A DNA stretch of 64,000 nt from Microbulbifer sp. VAAF005 (GTDB lineage Bacteria; Pseudomonadota; Gammaproteobacteria; Pseudomonadales; Cellvibrionaceae). Position 1 is the stretch's first letter; each line of letters starts with the position of its first letter. Both the position numbers and the translations under genes were made by a program. The notes below the pieces were generated by a model, which made no database searches, was not told the DNA's origin, and saw only the letters and a list, made by a program, of their open reading frames with translations. Below are positions 18,075-27,462 of this stretch, one piece after another. The stretch covers positions 2,153,001 to 2,217,000 of the forward strand of contig NZ_CP120233.1 of assembly GCF_030012985.1 (NCBI RefSeq), read 5' to 3'.

Positions 18075-18758
18075 TTAGCCACTAAGAGGAAAACGAACCC
18101 GCTCACTCTGCTGCCCTCGTAGTAAAACTTCCAGCTCACCGCCAACGAGTTTACCCGTTACTTCGATACTGGTGCCAGCGTATAACCGACCGGTGGCCTC
18201 AAGTTTTTCACACTTCTCTTCAGTCACACAATGACGTACTTCCACGACTTCTACATTAATATTGCCACTATTCGTGAGTCGGTAATTATCCCCTTCAGCC
18301 ACTAAATCAATTTTATAAGCTCCGCCTTTTGGCTGCACAAATACCAATGCCTGATAAGCTACAAGGATTTTTAGTGCCGTTCTGTCACTCTTGATATCAC
18401 CTACAACAGGTTTAAAAGTCACCCGGTAGACTTTTTCCTCTTCAAGATCTCTATCTAAGGCCATTAAGCGAAAGCGCTTTCTCTCTCCGGGGGCCAGGAC
18501 AGCTCTTGCGGGGCTGACAAGAAGTTTAAATTCATCGGGATTTATCACCCTGACTCGGCTCTCATTATCATGGCCGGGGTTATCCACACGGAATATTTCA
18601 GTTTGGATATATAGCGTCTCATTATCTGGATTGCTGACGAGAACATCATCCCGGGCGCTGGGAGTATCTTCCAGGTAAAGGACAATTTTATCCACAGACA
18701 TAGCTGCCATTACTGGCTGGACGACAAAGAGTAGCAGTGAAAGCAGTACTTTTTTCAT
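18075..18758 (-). CDS. Periplasmic fimbrial chaperone, PapD-like
   Basis: 227 residues with a signal peptide (VLLSLLLFVVQPVMAA). The chaperone N-terminal Ig-like domain shows SVDKIVLYLEDTPSARDDVLVSNPDNETLYIQTEIF and the conserved late strand KLLVSPARAVLAPGERKRFRLMAL; a second Ig-like domain follows. It should hold pilin subunits in the periplasm and hand them to the usher. It is encoded convergently to the pilin-usher-adhesin genes, 61 bp from the adhesin end, whereas alpha-type fimbrial operons usually start with the chaperone on the same strand. It therefore needs its own promoter, in the gap at 18759-19218. Confidence 0.85.
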   Translation of the reverse strand: MKKVLLSLLLFVVQPVMAAMSVDKIVLYLEDTPSARDDVLVSNPDNETLYIQTEIFRVDNPGHDNESRVRVINPDEFKLLVSPARAVLAPGERKRFRLMALDRDLEEEKVYRVTFKPVVGDIKSDRTALKILVAYQALVFVQPKGGAYKIDLVAEGDNYRLTNSGNINVEVVEVRHCVTEEKCEKLEATGRLYAGTSIEVTGKLVGGELEVLLRGQQSERVRFPLSG

Positions 18759-19218
18759 AAAGAGCGGGTAGTTTTAGAACTTCTTAAAGTAAGCGCAATA
18801 TCGGGCTGTTTTATCCACAAGTCAAATCGGAACCTAATGAGCCTCCCTTAAATCAATATCACCAGCCCCGCTAGTAAATAAGAGGCAATACTGATTTGCC
18901 CTACACCGCCTGAAAAGTAAAACACTGCCAACGTAATAGATCATCCTGACGCGACATACCGCTAGCTAACTCAGTGGCGCGCTATCCATATGGGCAGTAT
19001 GCAATCGATTCAGCATCATCACTATGTAAAAACCCCAGCCCTCCATTGATAGCCCTCTGGTCCCATATTTCCTCCCCGTGAACCTTGCAACAGCGGTGGC
19101 ACCGTCTATTTTTCCTGTATGACCCGGCTCCAGCCAGGGTCCGGTTCATCTCTGGGCAAAGGCCAAATTACGCCCAATTCCAGACGACAATAACACCCGC
19201 TTTTCGGACCAGATTCAC
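18759..19218. other. Intergenic region between the chaperone and GDPD genes
   Basis: 460 bp between divergent genes. It should hold both promoters. I see no open frame with a ribosome site, no RNA gene and no obvious repeat. Confidence 0.5.
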
Positions 19219-19911
19219 ATGTTAATTGCTCATCGCGGCGACAAGACCCGCCAACCAGAGAATACGATTGCCGCTTTCGAGGCGGCCCATAATCTGGGGG
19301 CCTGCGCTATTCAGTGCGATATCCGCTTCAGCGCCGACGGCACCCCCTGGTGCTTCCACGAGGATAGCCTGCACATCCCCGGCAATGACCAGTCCCAGGT
19401 CTTCCACTCCCTTAGGGACTCACAGTTACACCACCAGTCGATCAATCGCTTTATCGAGCTGGTGGACTGGGCCAGCTGCCATCGCCACCTGGATTGGTTT
19501 ATCGGTATCTCACCTGCCAATATCGCCGCCACTGGATTTGTCACCGCCGTTAAAAAGTTAATGGAGCTGATGCGCACCGAGAATGAGTCATTCGCTCTAC
19601 TCACCGCAGACTGCCGCAGCCTCAGAGCCGCCCGCAATATGGGCTGGCATCGGGTTGCCCTTGAGATCAATAGTGTCTCCCGGTGCCTATCTGCCGACAT
19701 TGTTACTTTGGCGCCAGAATATCTACTAATTCGCGACAGCCAGGTTGAATGTGACGAATTGCCCCCAGGCCCCTGGCAATGGGTTGTCTATGAAATCAAC
19801 TCGACAGAAGAGGCAGTACTCTGGCGCAAGCGCGGTGCTCACCATATTCTCACCGGCAACTTGCCGCTGCTGATGCGCTCCCGGGAAGCGAGTGATGTCT
19901 ACGGATTTTGA
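19219..19911 (+). CDS. Glycerophosphodiester phosphodiesterase family protein
   Basis: Cytosolic GDPD-type TIM barrel that would split glycerophosphodiesters into sn-glycerol-3-phosphate and an alcohol. 230 residues. The start MLIAHRGDKTRQPENTIAAFEAA carries the HRG and PENT motifs; the acidic pair becomes CDIRFSADG, and the second catalytic His is in WCFHEDSLH. The family usually reads E-D-x in the metal site; here it is QCDIRF, so one conserved acidic residue is Gln. The C-terminal half is less conserved. It overlaps the flavoprotein gene by 17 bp, which suggests a two-step use of glycerophosphodiesters. Confidence 0.82.
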   Translation: MLIAHRGDKTRQPENTIAAFEAAHNLGACAIQCDIRFSADGTPWCFHEDSLHIPGNDQSQVFHSLRDSQLHHQSINRFIELVDWASCHRHLDWFIGISPANIAATGFVTAVKKLMELMRTENESFALLTADCRSLRAARNMGWHRVALEINSVSRCLSADIVTLAPEYLLIRDSQVECDELPPGPWQWVVYEINSTEEAVLWRKRGAHHILTGNLPLLMRSREASDVYGF

Positions 19912-21103
19912 TGTCCTGGTAGTCGGCGCAGGTATACAGGGAGCGGGAGCCGCTGAGGTTCTGGCCACAAATCACTATTCCGTGGTGATACTCGAACAGC
20001 TGGGCATCGCCGCCGCCACTTCCTCTCGCTCCTCCAAACTCATTCACGGCGGCTTGCGTTACCTGGAGAGCGGCCAGTTCCGTTTGGTCTACGAGTGCCT
20101 GCGGGAGAGAAAGTGGCTACTGGATAACAAGCCTGAACTCGTGAGAATGGTCCCTTTTTATATCCCTATCTACCAACACAGCAAGAGACCGGCCTGGCTG
20201 GTCCGCTTGGGGTTGAGCCTATATAGCCTTCTGTCTGGACTGAGTAACACCGATTCATACTTTCGCAGAATACCCAAATCCCAGTGGGACAGCCTTCCAG
20301 GCCTGAATAGGGAGGGCCTAAAAGAGGTCTTCCGCTATAACGATGCGCAGACCGATGACGCAGCCCTTACCCGGGACGTAGTTGCCTCAGCGGTTGCCCA
20401 TGGGGCGCAGATTATCTGTCCCGGTAGCCTAGTAGGTGCAGAAGTCACTGGGGATGGGGTCCGCGTTGACTATGTTGCTAATGGCAAGCTCAGCACGTTG
20501 CGCACCCGGGCGCTCATAAATTGCAGTGGCCCCTGGGTAGCCAACACGAATGCACGCTGTTCACCGCCAGTGGACATGCCCCCTATCGACCTGGTCGCAG
20601 GTACCCATATTTTATTGCCCCTCTCTCTTGGCGATAAAATCTACTATGTGGAGGCTGATGATGGCCGTGCGATTTTCGTGATGCCTTGGCAGGATAAAAC
20701 ACTGGTTGGAACTACAGAACGCCCCTATTTTGGCGATCCTCGGGATGTCACCCCCACACTAGAAGAAGAGAGTTACCTTCTGCAGACCGTACAGAAATAT
20801 TTCTCTCAAGCCCGAGAGCTCAATGGAGAAGATATTTGCGAGAGTTATTCCGGACTACGGGTACTTCCGGAAATGGAAAAGAGTCCTTTTGCGCGCTCCC
20901 GGGAAACCATTATTTGCTGTGATGATAATAAGAAGCCTAGAATTCTAGCGGTGGCAGGCGGTAAGCTAACCAGCTATCGTGCCACTGCACGTAAATTACT
21001 AAATAAACTTGAACCCACTTTATGTGTGGAACCACCCACCCCACCCAATACCCAACATTCCGAAACCGCAAAAAACTCTTCTGAACGCGAGAGAAATATC
21101 TAA
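19895..21103 (+). CDS. Glycerol-3-phosphate dehydrogenase-like FAD oxidoreductase
   Basis: Member of the GlpD/DAO flavoprotein family, probably oxidising sn-glycerol-3-phosphate to DHAP with quinones. The N-terminal dinucleotide fold DVLVVGAGIQGAGAAEVLA and the signature SSKLIHGGLRYLESGQFRLV are clear. GTTERPYFGDP and AGGKLTSYRATA match the FAD/substrate region. At about 402 residues it lacks the ~100-residue C-terminal domain of E. coli GlpD and ends in a polar tail. I prefer the ATG at 19895 to the GTG one codon upstream. It overlaps the GDPD gene, whose product would supply its substrate. Confidence 0.82.
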   Translation: MSTDFDVLVVGAGIQGAGAAEVLATNHYSVVILEQLGIAAATSSRSSKLIHGGLRYLESGQFRLVYECLRERKWLLDNKPELVRMVPFYIPIYQHSKRPAWLVRLGLSLYSLLSGLSNTDSYFRRIPKSQWDSLPGLNREGLKEVFRYNDAQTDDAALTRDVVASAVAHGAQIICPGSLVGAEVTGDGVRVDYVANGKLSTLRTRALINCSGPWVANTNARCSPPVDMPPIDLVAGTHILLPLSLGDKIYYVEADDGRAIFVMPWQDKTLVGTTERPYFGDPRDVTPTLEEESYLLQTVQKYFSQARELNGEDICESYSGLRVLPEMEKSPFARSRETIICCDDNKKPRILAVAGGKLTSYRATARKLLNKLEPTLCVEPPTPPNTQHSETAKNSSERERNI

Positions 21104-21188
21104 AATTTCTTCCTCGCAATAGCTCCCATTTACTTTGGGAGCAAGAAAATGGGGAGCAAGAAAAACCTCCTACCCCCGAATTTTGCTA

Positions 21189-21449
21189 TTAACCTTCATC
21201 CACATTGGAATTCATTACTGCTAAACACTGACTTCCCGGACCTGAACAAGGTCCCTGCAATACATAAGTGGCACGCTTATCACATCCTGAAACCCCATAA
21301 GTTCTGTATCCCAGTTGCTGGATCGTTATTGAGCCCGCATCACAGTTCAGATCAAAAGGCGCCCTTTTAGATACAGTTTCTTTCATTAATGAAGCGCATC
21401 CACCCAAAACCAGTACCACAGCTCCCACACTGATTAATTTAAACTTCAT
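21189..21449 (-). CDS. Small hypothetical lipoprotein
   Basis: 86 residues with a lipoprotein signal peptide (FKLISVGAVVLVLGGC, lipobox LGGC, Cys at 18). The mature part carries further cysteines (DLNCDAGS, SGCDKR, GPCSGPGSQC), probably paired in the periplasm, and a YRTYGVSGCDKRATYV stretch seen in several small gammaproteobacterial envelope lipoproteins. An AAGGAGT ribosome site precedes the ATG. Function unknown. It is convergent with the flavoprotein gene. Confidence 0.75.
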   Translation of the reverse strand: MKFKLISVGAVVLVLGGCASLMKETVSKRAPFDLNCDAGSITIQQLGYRTYGVSGCDKRATYVLQGPCSGPGSQCLAVMNSNVDEG

Positions 21450-21977
21450 ACTAAACTCCTTTTATAAATTTTGTTGAGCTTGGCCAAAAAGTCAGAAGTG
21501 CACTGCCATCAAAGAAAAGACTGCACTCAAAATAATCGGCTCAGTATTAAGGACGGAGCAATTCTATCTTTCATCACAGAAATCTGTCGGCAGAAGAACA
21601 TTGTGTTCACTCACTATTTATTTTGCTGATGTGGATAATTCAAATTACCAGCAAGTACAAACTGAATAAAACCTGATCTCTCTTTACCTTGCATATATCA
21701 GCCATCAAGGATCGAGTAAGAAGCTCCTGGTATATGAACCCGTTCCAGCTTTGACATCCACCGCAGATCTCTCACACTATTAGTTACACAAGCAACCGAT
21801 AGGATAAGAGCACCCCTTATAAAGCCCGCCAACCATTATTCGAGTTCCACCTTGCTGTTCCGCAAGCACTCACTCCAGGAAAGGTGCCCGAAGTTTCACA
21901 ATAAAGCCGCACATCACCATAGGCATCCCATATAATGGCGGCTACTCTGTTTTTATTAGTGTTTTACTCCGCAGTTT
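21450..21977. other. Intergenic region upstream of dusA
   Basis: 528 bp between divergent genes. A TATAAT hexamer at 21931-21936 is a plausible -10 element for dusA, with no convincing -35 partner at 17 bp. No gene or RNA was recognised. Confidence 0.4.
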
Positions 21978-22955
21978 ATGTCCGAATTTAATACCCACCG
22001 TTTCTGCACTGCACCACTTCTCGATTGGAGCGACCGCCATTGCCGCTATATGTGGCGCCTATTGAGCAAGCATGCACGCCTGTATTCGGAAATGGTGACC
22101 ACCGGGGCAATACTACATGGTGACCAACAGCGACATTTGCAATTTGATGCAGCTGAACAACCTGTCGCCCTGCAGTTGGGGGGCAGTGACCCTCAAGAAC
22201 TGGCTGAATGCGCCCGTATCGCCGAGGAATGGGGCTATAGCGAAATCAACCTTAACTGTGGTTGCCCCAGTGACCGAGTTCAGTCCGGGCGTTTTGGCGC
22301 CTGCCTTATGGCGGAACCGGATGTGGTAGCCGCAGGGCTCACTGCCATGAGGGAAGCAGTATCTATTCCGGTTACCGTCAAGCACCGTATCGGCATCGAC
22401 GATATGGAAGACTACCCAGGCCTGACCCGCTTCGTGGAGGCCCAGGCTAACGCCGGTGTGGATACTTTTATCGTCCATGCACGCAAAGCGTGGCTAAAGG
22501 GGCTAAGCCCCAAAGAAAACCGTGAAATTCCTCCGCTCAATTACGACATGGTTTACCAGTTGAAGAAGGATTACCCCCAGCTACAAATTGTTATTAATGG
22601 GGGAATCAATTCAATTGAGGAATGCCAGCAACATTTAAGCCACGTGGATGGTGTTATGCTGGGGCGCGCGGCTTACCAAACCCCGACAATCCTGGCCCAG
22701 GTGGACAGCCAATTATTTGGCGGTGAGACCGGCCCGGATGCCATCCAGGTGGTAGAGCAGATGCTGCCCTATATCGAGCAGGAAATGCAGCGCGGACAGC
22801 GCTTGAATCATATCACCCGACATATGCTCGGGTTATTCCAGGGGCTTCCTGGTGCTCGGCGCTTCCGCCGCTATTTGAGCGAAAATGCCCACAAGCCGGG
22901 GGCGGGTCCCGAGGTGCTTGAACAGGCACTGGCCCAGGTCACCCAAGCCGCTTAG
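21978..22955 (+). CDS. dusA: tRNA-dihydrouridine(20/20a) synthase
   Basis: FMN-dependent enzyme that reduces uridines in the tRNA D-loop. 325 residues, normal for DusA. The start [24 protein letters not shown] is the DusA form of the family N-terminus. The catalytic Cys is C96 in [27 protein letters not shown] and [19 protein letters not shown] are FMN/tRNA-binding motifs, and INGGI and [12 protein letters not shown] mark the phosphate site. It lies 44 bp before tal on the same strand. Confidence 0.95.
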   Translation: MSEFNTHRFCTAPLLDWSDRHCRYMWRLLSKHARLYSEMVTTGAILHGDQQRHLQFDAAEQPVALQLGGSDPQELAECARIAEEWGYSEINLNCGCPSDRVQSGRFGACLMAEPDVVAAGLTAMREAVSIPVTVKHRIGIDDMEDYPGLTRFVEAQANAGVDTFIVHARKAWLKGLSPKENREIPPLNYDMVYQLKKDYPQLQIVINGGINSIEECQQHLSHVDGVMLGRAAYQTPTILAQVDSQLFGGETGPDAIQVVEQMLPYIEQEMQRGQRLNHITRHMLGLFQGLPGARRFRRYLSENAHKPGAGPEVLEQALAQVTQAA

Positions 22956-22999
22956 ACCGCTTTCAATATGTAGACCAGTGAATAATTAAGGGAGGAACC

Positions 23000-23995
23000 A
23001 TGAACAAGTTGGAGCAACTCAAACAGCGCAGCCAGGTTGTAGCAGATACCGGAGACATTGAAGCGATTCGCCGATATTGTCCTCAAGATGCAACAACCAA
23101 TCCCTCCCTACTGTTTAAGGCCGCCCAGCTCCCTCAATACGACAACCATATCGCCGAGGCACTTCAGTGGGCCGAAAGCCACCAGGGTGGCTCGAACGCG
23201 GAAAATATTGCACGCCTGGCCGCCATCAAACTGGCTGTCAGCATCGGCACGGAAATCTTGCAGTTGGTGCCCGGGGTGGTATCCACCGAGGTCGATGCTC
23301 GCCTCTCCTTTGATACCCGCGCTACTATTGACTACGCACGCCACCTGATCACCCTCTATGAACGCGCAGGTATTGCCAAAGAGCGGGTATTGATCAAGAT
23401 CGCGTCGACATGGGAAGGCATTGCTGCCGCATCAGTACTGGAGCGCGAGGGAATCCACTGCAACCTGACCTTGTTGTTCAGTCAATCCCAGGCGATTGCC
23501 TGTGCCGAAGCCGGGGTAACTCTGATCTCCCCCTTCGTCGGTCGAATCCTCGATTGGCATATCGCCAACAGCGGCCGCGAGTCATTCCCTGCGGAAGAGG
23601 ACCCGGGCGTAATCTCGGTGCGCAATATCTATGAGTACTACAAGTCCCGGGATTACAAAACCATTGTGATGGGCGCCAGCTTCCGCAATACCGGAGAGAT
23701 TGAGGCCCTAGCTGGTTGCGACCGACTGACTATCAGCCCCCAGCTGTTACAAGCCCTGGAGGACAGTGAGGCACCTCTCGCTGCTGGCCTGCCACCAGTA
23801 CCCGCATCCAAATCCCGGCCGACACAGGATCTGGCTGAAGCCGAATTCCGCTTTCAATTGAATAGCGATGCCATGGCCACTGAAAAGCTTGCCGATGGCA
23901 TCCGGAACTTTGTGAAGGATCAGGAACGTTTAGAGCTATTGTTACAGAACCGAGTAAAGGGACAGCAGGAAATTCATGCTGCAACAAATCCGTAA
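23000..23995 (+). CDS. tal: Transaldolase
   Basis: Pentose-phosphate enzyme that moves a dihydroxyacetone unit between sugar phosphates. 331 residues, TalB class. The start [20 protein letters not shown] and [13 protein letters not shown] are typical; the Schiff-base Lys is K133 in [12 protein letters not shown], one position from E. coli K132. [11 protein letters not shown] and VMGASFRN complete the barrel. A GGAGGA ribosome site lies 5 bp before the ATG. It overlaps the following TerB-like gene by 20 bp. Confidence 0.96.
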   Translation: MNKLEQLKQRSQVVADTGDIEAIRRYCPQDATTNPSLLFKAAQLPQYDNHIAEALQWAESHQGGSNAENIARLAAIKLAVSIGTEILQLVPGVVSTEVDARLSFDTRATIDYARHLITLYERAGIAKERVLIKIASTWEGIAAASVLEREGIHCNLTLLFSQSQAIACAEAGVTLISPFVGRILDWHIANSGRESFPAEEDPGVISVRNIYEYYKSRDYKTIVMGASFRNTGEIEALAGCDRLTISPQLLQALEDSEAPLAAGLPPVPASKSRPTQDLAEAEFRFQLNSDAMATEKLADGIRNFVKDQERLELLLQNRVKGQQEIHAATNP

Positions 23996-24434
23996 ACTGT
24001 TTGAGCAGATAGGAAATAGTGTTGATGTTGAAGCACGTGATGAAAAAGACGTGCGGATGATCAGCGCTGCGCTGTTAGTCGAGGTCGCCACTGTCGATCA
24101 AAAGCTCGATGAGTGTGAGCGTGAAACGCTCACACAGCTCTTATGCCAGCACTACTCTCTCGACCAGACTAGTGCCACAGAAATAGTCAGTGAAGCTATT
24201 GGCCAACGGGACAGAGCCACATCCCTGTTCGAGTTCACCCAGGCGGTGAATGAACAGTTCAGCGAGAGAGATAAATACCTGCTGATTTTGCAGATGTGGC
24301 AGGTAGCTTTTTCAGATGATGTTATCGAGGCTTTCGAGGAGCACCTGATTCGCAGGGTGGCAGAACTAATTTATCTGCCACACGGACTCTTCACCAAGGC
24401 ACGCGCCGAAGCGAGGGATATGAAGCGTTGCTAA
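23976..24434 (+). CDS. TerB-like (tellurite resistance family) protein
   Basis: 152-residue soluble all-helical protein. The sequence [27 protein letters not shown] is the TerB-family first half, with the acidic DQKLDECE where many members read DGxxxxx[21 protein letters not shown] is the repeat of the same helical unit. There is no other tellurite gene nearby, so a general stress or metal-sensing role is as likely as resistance. It is translationally coupled to tal by a 20-bp overlap. Confidence 0.75.
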   Translation: MLQQIRKLFEQIGNSVDVEARDEKDVRMISAALLVEVATVDQKLDECERETLTQLLCQHYSLDQTSATEIVSEAIGQRDRATSLFEFTQAVNEQFSERDKYLLILQMWQVAFSDDVIEAFEEHLIRRVAELIYLPHGLFTKARAEARDMKRC

Positions 24435-24477
24435 GAAAGGGAGATTTCCAGAACTGGGGATTAGGAGAGAATAAGCG

Positions 24478-24996
24478 CTAGTGATAATGCGCCGAAGATT
24501 TGGCAACCGGGGAACATTCTCGCTCTAGGGTATGTACCAAGTCGCGAAAAGTCTCGGCGTTTTGCTCGTTCATGCTCATCAATACCCGGTGAGCTTCCAA
24601 CACCTTTTCCCGCGCAGCACACTCGTCGGGGCTATTACATACCAAAGGCGTGGTGGGTACGCTCATATCGTGGACCGTATCGCTGATTTCAACCAACGAA
24701 TCAAAGCCCATAGCGTCCAATAGATGGCGGATACCTTTACCCGCAGAGAATACCAGCGGCTTATCACAGCCCCGCTCCAAAGCGCGAATAGCAATCTTCG
24801 CCATCAGGCCGAGGGTCGTACTATCAACACCTTCTGCACCACCGAGATCAAATGCCACTCCGGCAAAGTCACCCCGTGCAAACATGTTGTCGATAAAGCT
24901 ATCAAATGAGGTACAAAGGTTGAGACGAACATCACCTACTAACTTGATGACGTAGATGCCCTGGTGGGCCCCAACCATAATTTGCCCGGACTGCAT
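24478..24996 (-). CDS. STAS-domain anti-sigma factor antagonist
   Basis: Partner-switch protein of 172 residues. The STAS core (about 4-105) includes IYVIKLVGDVRLNLCTSFDSFID and VAFDLGGAEGVDSTTLGLMAKIA, where the Ser/Thr after GVD are the usual phosphorylation sites. A helical C-terminal extension follows. I prefer the ATG at 24996, which has AGGGG before it, over the upstream GTG at 25023. The neighbouring response-regulator phosphatase is the obvious enzyme to dephosphorylate it; the pair resembles HsbA/HsbR-type modules of Pseudomonas. The controlled anti-sigma target is not in the window. Confidence 0.85.
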   Translation of the reverse strand: MQSGQIMVGAHQGIYVIKLVGDVRLNLCTSFDSFIDNMFARGDFAGVAFDLGGAEGVDSTTLGLMAKIAIRALERGCDKPLVFSAGKGIRHLLDAMGFDSLVEISDTVHDMSVPTTPLVCNSPDECAAREKVLEAHRVLMSMNEQNAETFRDLVHTLERECSPVAKSSAHYH

Positions 24997-25216
24997 AACA
25001 ACCCCTGGCTCACCCGAATACACCTTTTTATAGAAGTGCAGGCGGATGGCAAAAGTTCACTGGTAGAGAACACAATAGCATTTGACGTTTTTGGCGCCTA
25101 GTGCAATTTTGTGCATAAAGTGGGCGGAGCTTACTCCTGACCATGCAGACTGACAAGTGCGATAAAGCACAAAATTCGACTTCATAGTCGAAGACTATCG
25201 ATAGAAGTTTTGGGCA

Positions 25217-26395
25217 TTACTGGCGGCCTAAAGTGAGAATCGTAATATCGTCCGGAAGGGCACCAAAAGTATCCATTTTTAGAGACTGACAAAGCCTGTC
25301 GAGTTCTCCCCCACTCTCTGAAATAGCCTGCAAAAGCTGGGCCTCTTTATCGAGCAGATCGCCCTGTAATAATTCAAGTACACCGTCTGAACAAGCGACC
25401 AGGCGCCAAGCGGGCGGCAGCTCAGCACGCATCACTTGCCAATCACCCCGTTCAAAAATACCCAGGGGACGCCCTTTTCCCGGCAACCAGTCTGCACCCG
25501 CCTCACTAACCAGGGCCGGCATCGGTATTTGCCCGGCGACGGCATAGTGCAATTGCCGGGCACTACTATCCACAACCCCGACAAACATACTGGCGTGCTT
25601 GCCCAATTTTGTGGATAACAACTCCCCATTGACCAGGTTAAGGACATCCAATAAGTCATCACTGAGAGAGTCCAGCTGGGCAAATAAGGGGCGCTCCCGC
25701 AAGCGATGCATAATGCTGTGCTTAATCAGGGCAGTAACCAGCGCAGAAGAGACACCATGGCCCGACACATCGACCAGATAAAAGGCTACAAAGCGCTCAC
25801 CGAACAAGCCGTAATCAACAAAATCACCGCTCAGGTACAGGGAGGGAACCAGCCGGTAGGATGCTTCCACACCGCTGGGGTAGTGATAGGGGGTACGGGG
25901 AAGTAAATGCTGTTGTAATAAACGGCCAGCTTCCTGGTCCCTGCGCAGCAGCTCCACATGATCCCGCAGTTCACTGTTGCGACGCTCCAAGGTCACTTTA
26001 TATTCGCGGTTCTGCTTCGCCAGGTTTTCTTCACCGCTGATACGGCAGATCATACGATCAATAGCCGCTGCTTCTTCCAGGGGTTTAACCAGGTAGTCTT
26101 TAGCTCCAAGGCGCATCGCTTGGAGTACATCATCGGTAGCGCTATCTGAAGCAATAATTACCGCAGCCACTTCTGGAGCTATGCGCTTTATCCGCCGCAA
26201 CACTTCCAGCCCACTCATATCCGGCAAATAGCGATCAATCAATACGATATGGAAAGCACCGGGGCTGAACTGGTCGATGCCATCTTCCCCGTTGTTGGCA
26301 ACACTTACCTGGAAGCCAAAACGCGAAAGCGCCCCTCGCAAAAAATTGCGGGAGCGCTCATCGTCGGTAAGCACCAGGCTACTGGGGCCAGCCAT
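25217..26395 (-). CDS. Response regulator with PP2C-type (SpoIIE) phosphatase domain
   Basis: 392 residues. The receiver domain (about 5-120) has DDE at 11-13, phospho-acceptor D54 in LIDRYLPD and K104 in LVKP. A coiled-coil linker (about 125-165) leads to a SpoIIE/PP2C phosphatase domain (about 195-390) with SGDFVDY, LVDVSGHGVSSALVTALI and CSDGVLE, whose Asp residues bind the metals. It probably removes phosphate from the STAS protein encoded 220 bp downstream when its receiver is phosphorylated. No HATPase kinase domain is visible in either protein, so the kinase must lie elsewhere. Confidence 0.92.
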   Translation of the reverse strand: MAGPSSLVLTDDERSRNFLRGALSRFGFQVSVANNGEDGIDQFSPGAFHIVLIDRYLPDMSGLEVLRRIKRIAPEVAAVIIASDSATDDVLQAMRLGAKDYLVKPLEEAAAIDRMICRISGEENLAKQNREYKVTLERRNSELRDHVELLRRDQEAGRLLQQHLLPRTPYHYPSGVEASYRLVPSLYLSGDFVDYGLFGERFVAFYLVDVSGHGVSSALVTALIKHSIMHRLRERPLFAQLDSLSDDLLDVLNLVNGELLSTKLGKHASMFVGVVDSSARQLHYAVAGQIPMPALVSEAGADWLPGKGRPLGIFERGDWQVMRAELPPAWRLVACSDGVLELLQGDLLDKEAQLLQAISESGGELDRLCQSLKMDTFGALPDDITILTLGRQ

Positions 26396-26432
26396 ATAAG
26401 GGCTCTAAGGCTTATTCGCCTTAGGTGACAGC

Positions 26433-27335
26433 TCAGTAATCGGAAGCTTCTTCCACCTCACCCTGATCAATTGCCTCTGCAGCCTCTTCTTCTGTTTGAA
26501 CATCCATTTCACCATCGACAATCAAGTAGTCGCGACGCTGTAGATATGCATCTCGCAAGAGTACATAACGGTCACCGTGCAAGAGGGACTCCGCTTGCAG
26601 CAGGCTAGCACGGCTTTGAATAATATCTGTCCCCTTCAAAGCATATTTGGTTGCGTCATGATCTACATAAGTTAAGGGGTTAGTGTAGTAATCCACTACC
26701 TTAGCAGGGGTATCCCGAACAGTAGATGGCCCCAGCAGTGGCAAAACCAGATAGGGACCGGAGGGCACGCCCCAAACAGCCAAGGTCTGGCCGAAGTCCT
26801 CACCATCCCCCTGTTCCAGGCCCATATGTTGAGCAACATCCAGAACGCCAACAATGCCCACAGTGGAGTTCACCAGGAAACGACCGGCGTCATTACCCGC
26901 TTGTCCCCATTTACCCTGCAAGACGTCATTAAAGGTATTGGTAACTTCACGCAGGTTGTCGAAAAAGTTGCTGACACCATGCTGCACGAAAATCGGGGTA
27001 ATTTGGCGATAGCTGACAGCGGCGGGCTTCAACACATAGCGATCTGCGCCATCGTTGAAGGAGAATATGGCCCGATTAAAACCTTCCCAGGGGTCGCGAA
27101 GTGATAAATCTTCGCCCTCTGCACCACCAAATTCATCGGCAGGATCAAAGCCGTACTCATCCTCGAGAGACAGGCCCCCGTCATCGGCACTGGCATCCTC
27201 TGCTCCGCTGGTATCTACCGCAGCCGGGTTTTGAGCTGCACCACCAAACGGATCTTGTTGCGCTAGCGCCCCTACTGGCATAACAGCTATCAGAGTTGCC
27301 ATTAACCAGGGCGATAAAGTTTTGCTTCCAAGCAC
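26433..27335 (-). CDS. mlaA: MlaA/VacJ-family outer-membrane lipid asymmetry protein
   Basis: Outer-membrane component that removes phospholipids from the outer leaflet and passes them inward. 300 residues from a GTG with AGGAG upstream. The MlaA core begins DPWEGFNRAIFSFND and continues VSNFFDNLREVTNTFNDVLQGK, GRFLVNSTVGIVGVLDVA, GEDFGQTLAVWGV and GPYLVLPLLGPSTVRD. Unusual points: the signal peptide ends ALAQQ with no lipobox Cys, so it does not look like a lipoprotein, and about 55 acidic, Gly-rich residues separate it from the core. No other mla genes are adjacent. Confidence 0.88.
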   Translation of the reverse strand: MLGSKTLSPWLMATLIAVMPVGALAQQDPFGGAAQNPAAVDTSGAEDASADDGGLSLEDEYGFDPADEFGGAEGEDLSLRDPWEGFNRAIFSFNDGADRYVLKPAAVSYRQITPIFVQHGVSNFFDNLREVTNTFNDVLQGKWGQAGNDAGRFLVNSTVGIVGVLDVAQHMGLEQGDGEDFGQTLAVWGVPSGPYLVLPLLGPSTVRDTPAKVVDYYTNPLTYVDHDATKYALKGTDIIQSRASLLQAESLLHGDRYVLLRDAYLQRRDYLIVDGEMDVQTEEEAAEAIDQGEVEEASDY

Positions 27336-27462
27336 AACCCTGCTCCTCTTTTATCAAACTAGTGAGACCAAGGATTCTAACGCCCTAGTAATTCGTAAGC
27401 TACCCTCGGCAGCATAGCAGCTGGGATTTGCCAAAGATAAAGGAGTTTCAGGCAATCACCGG

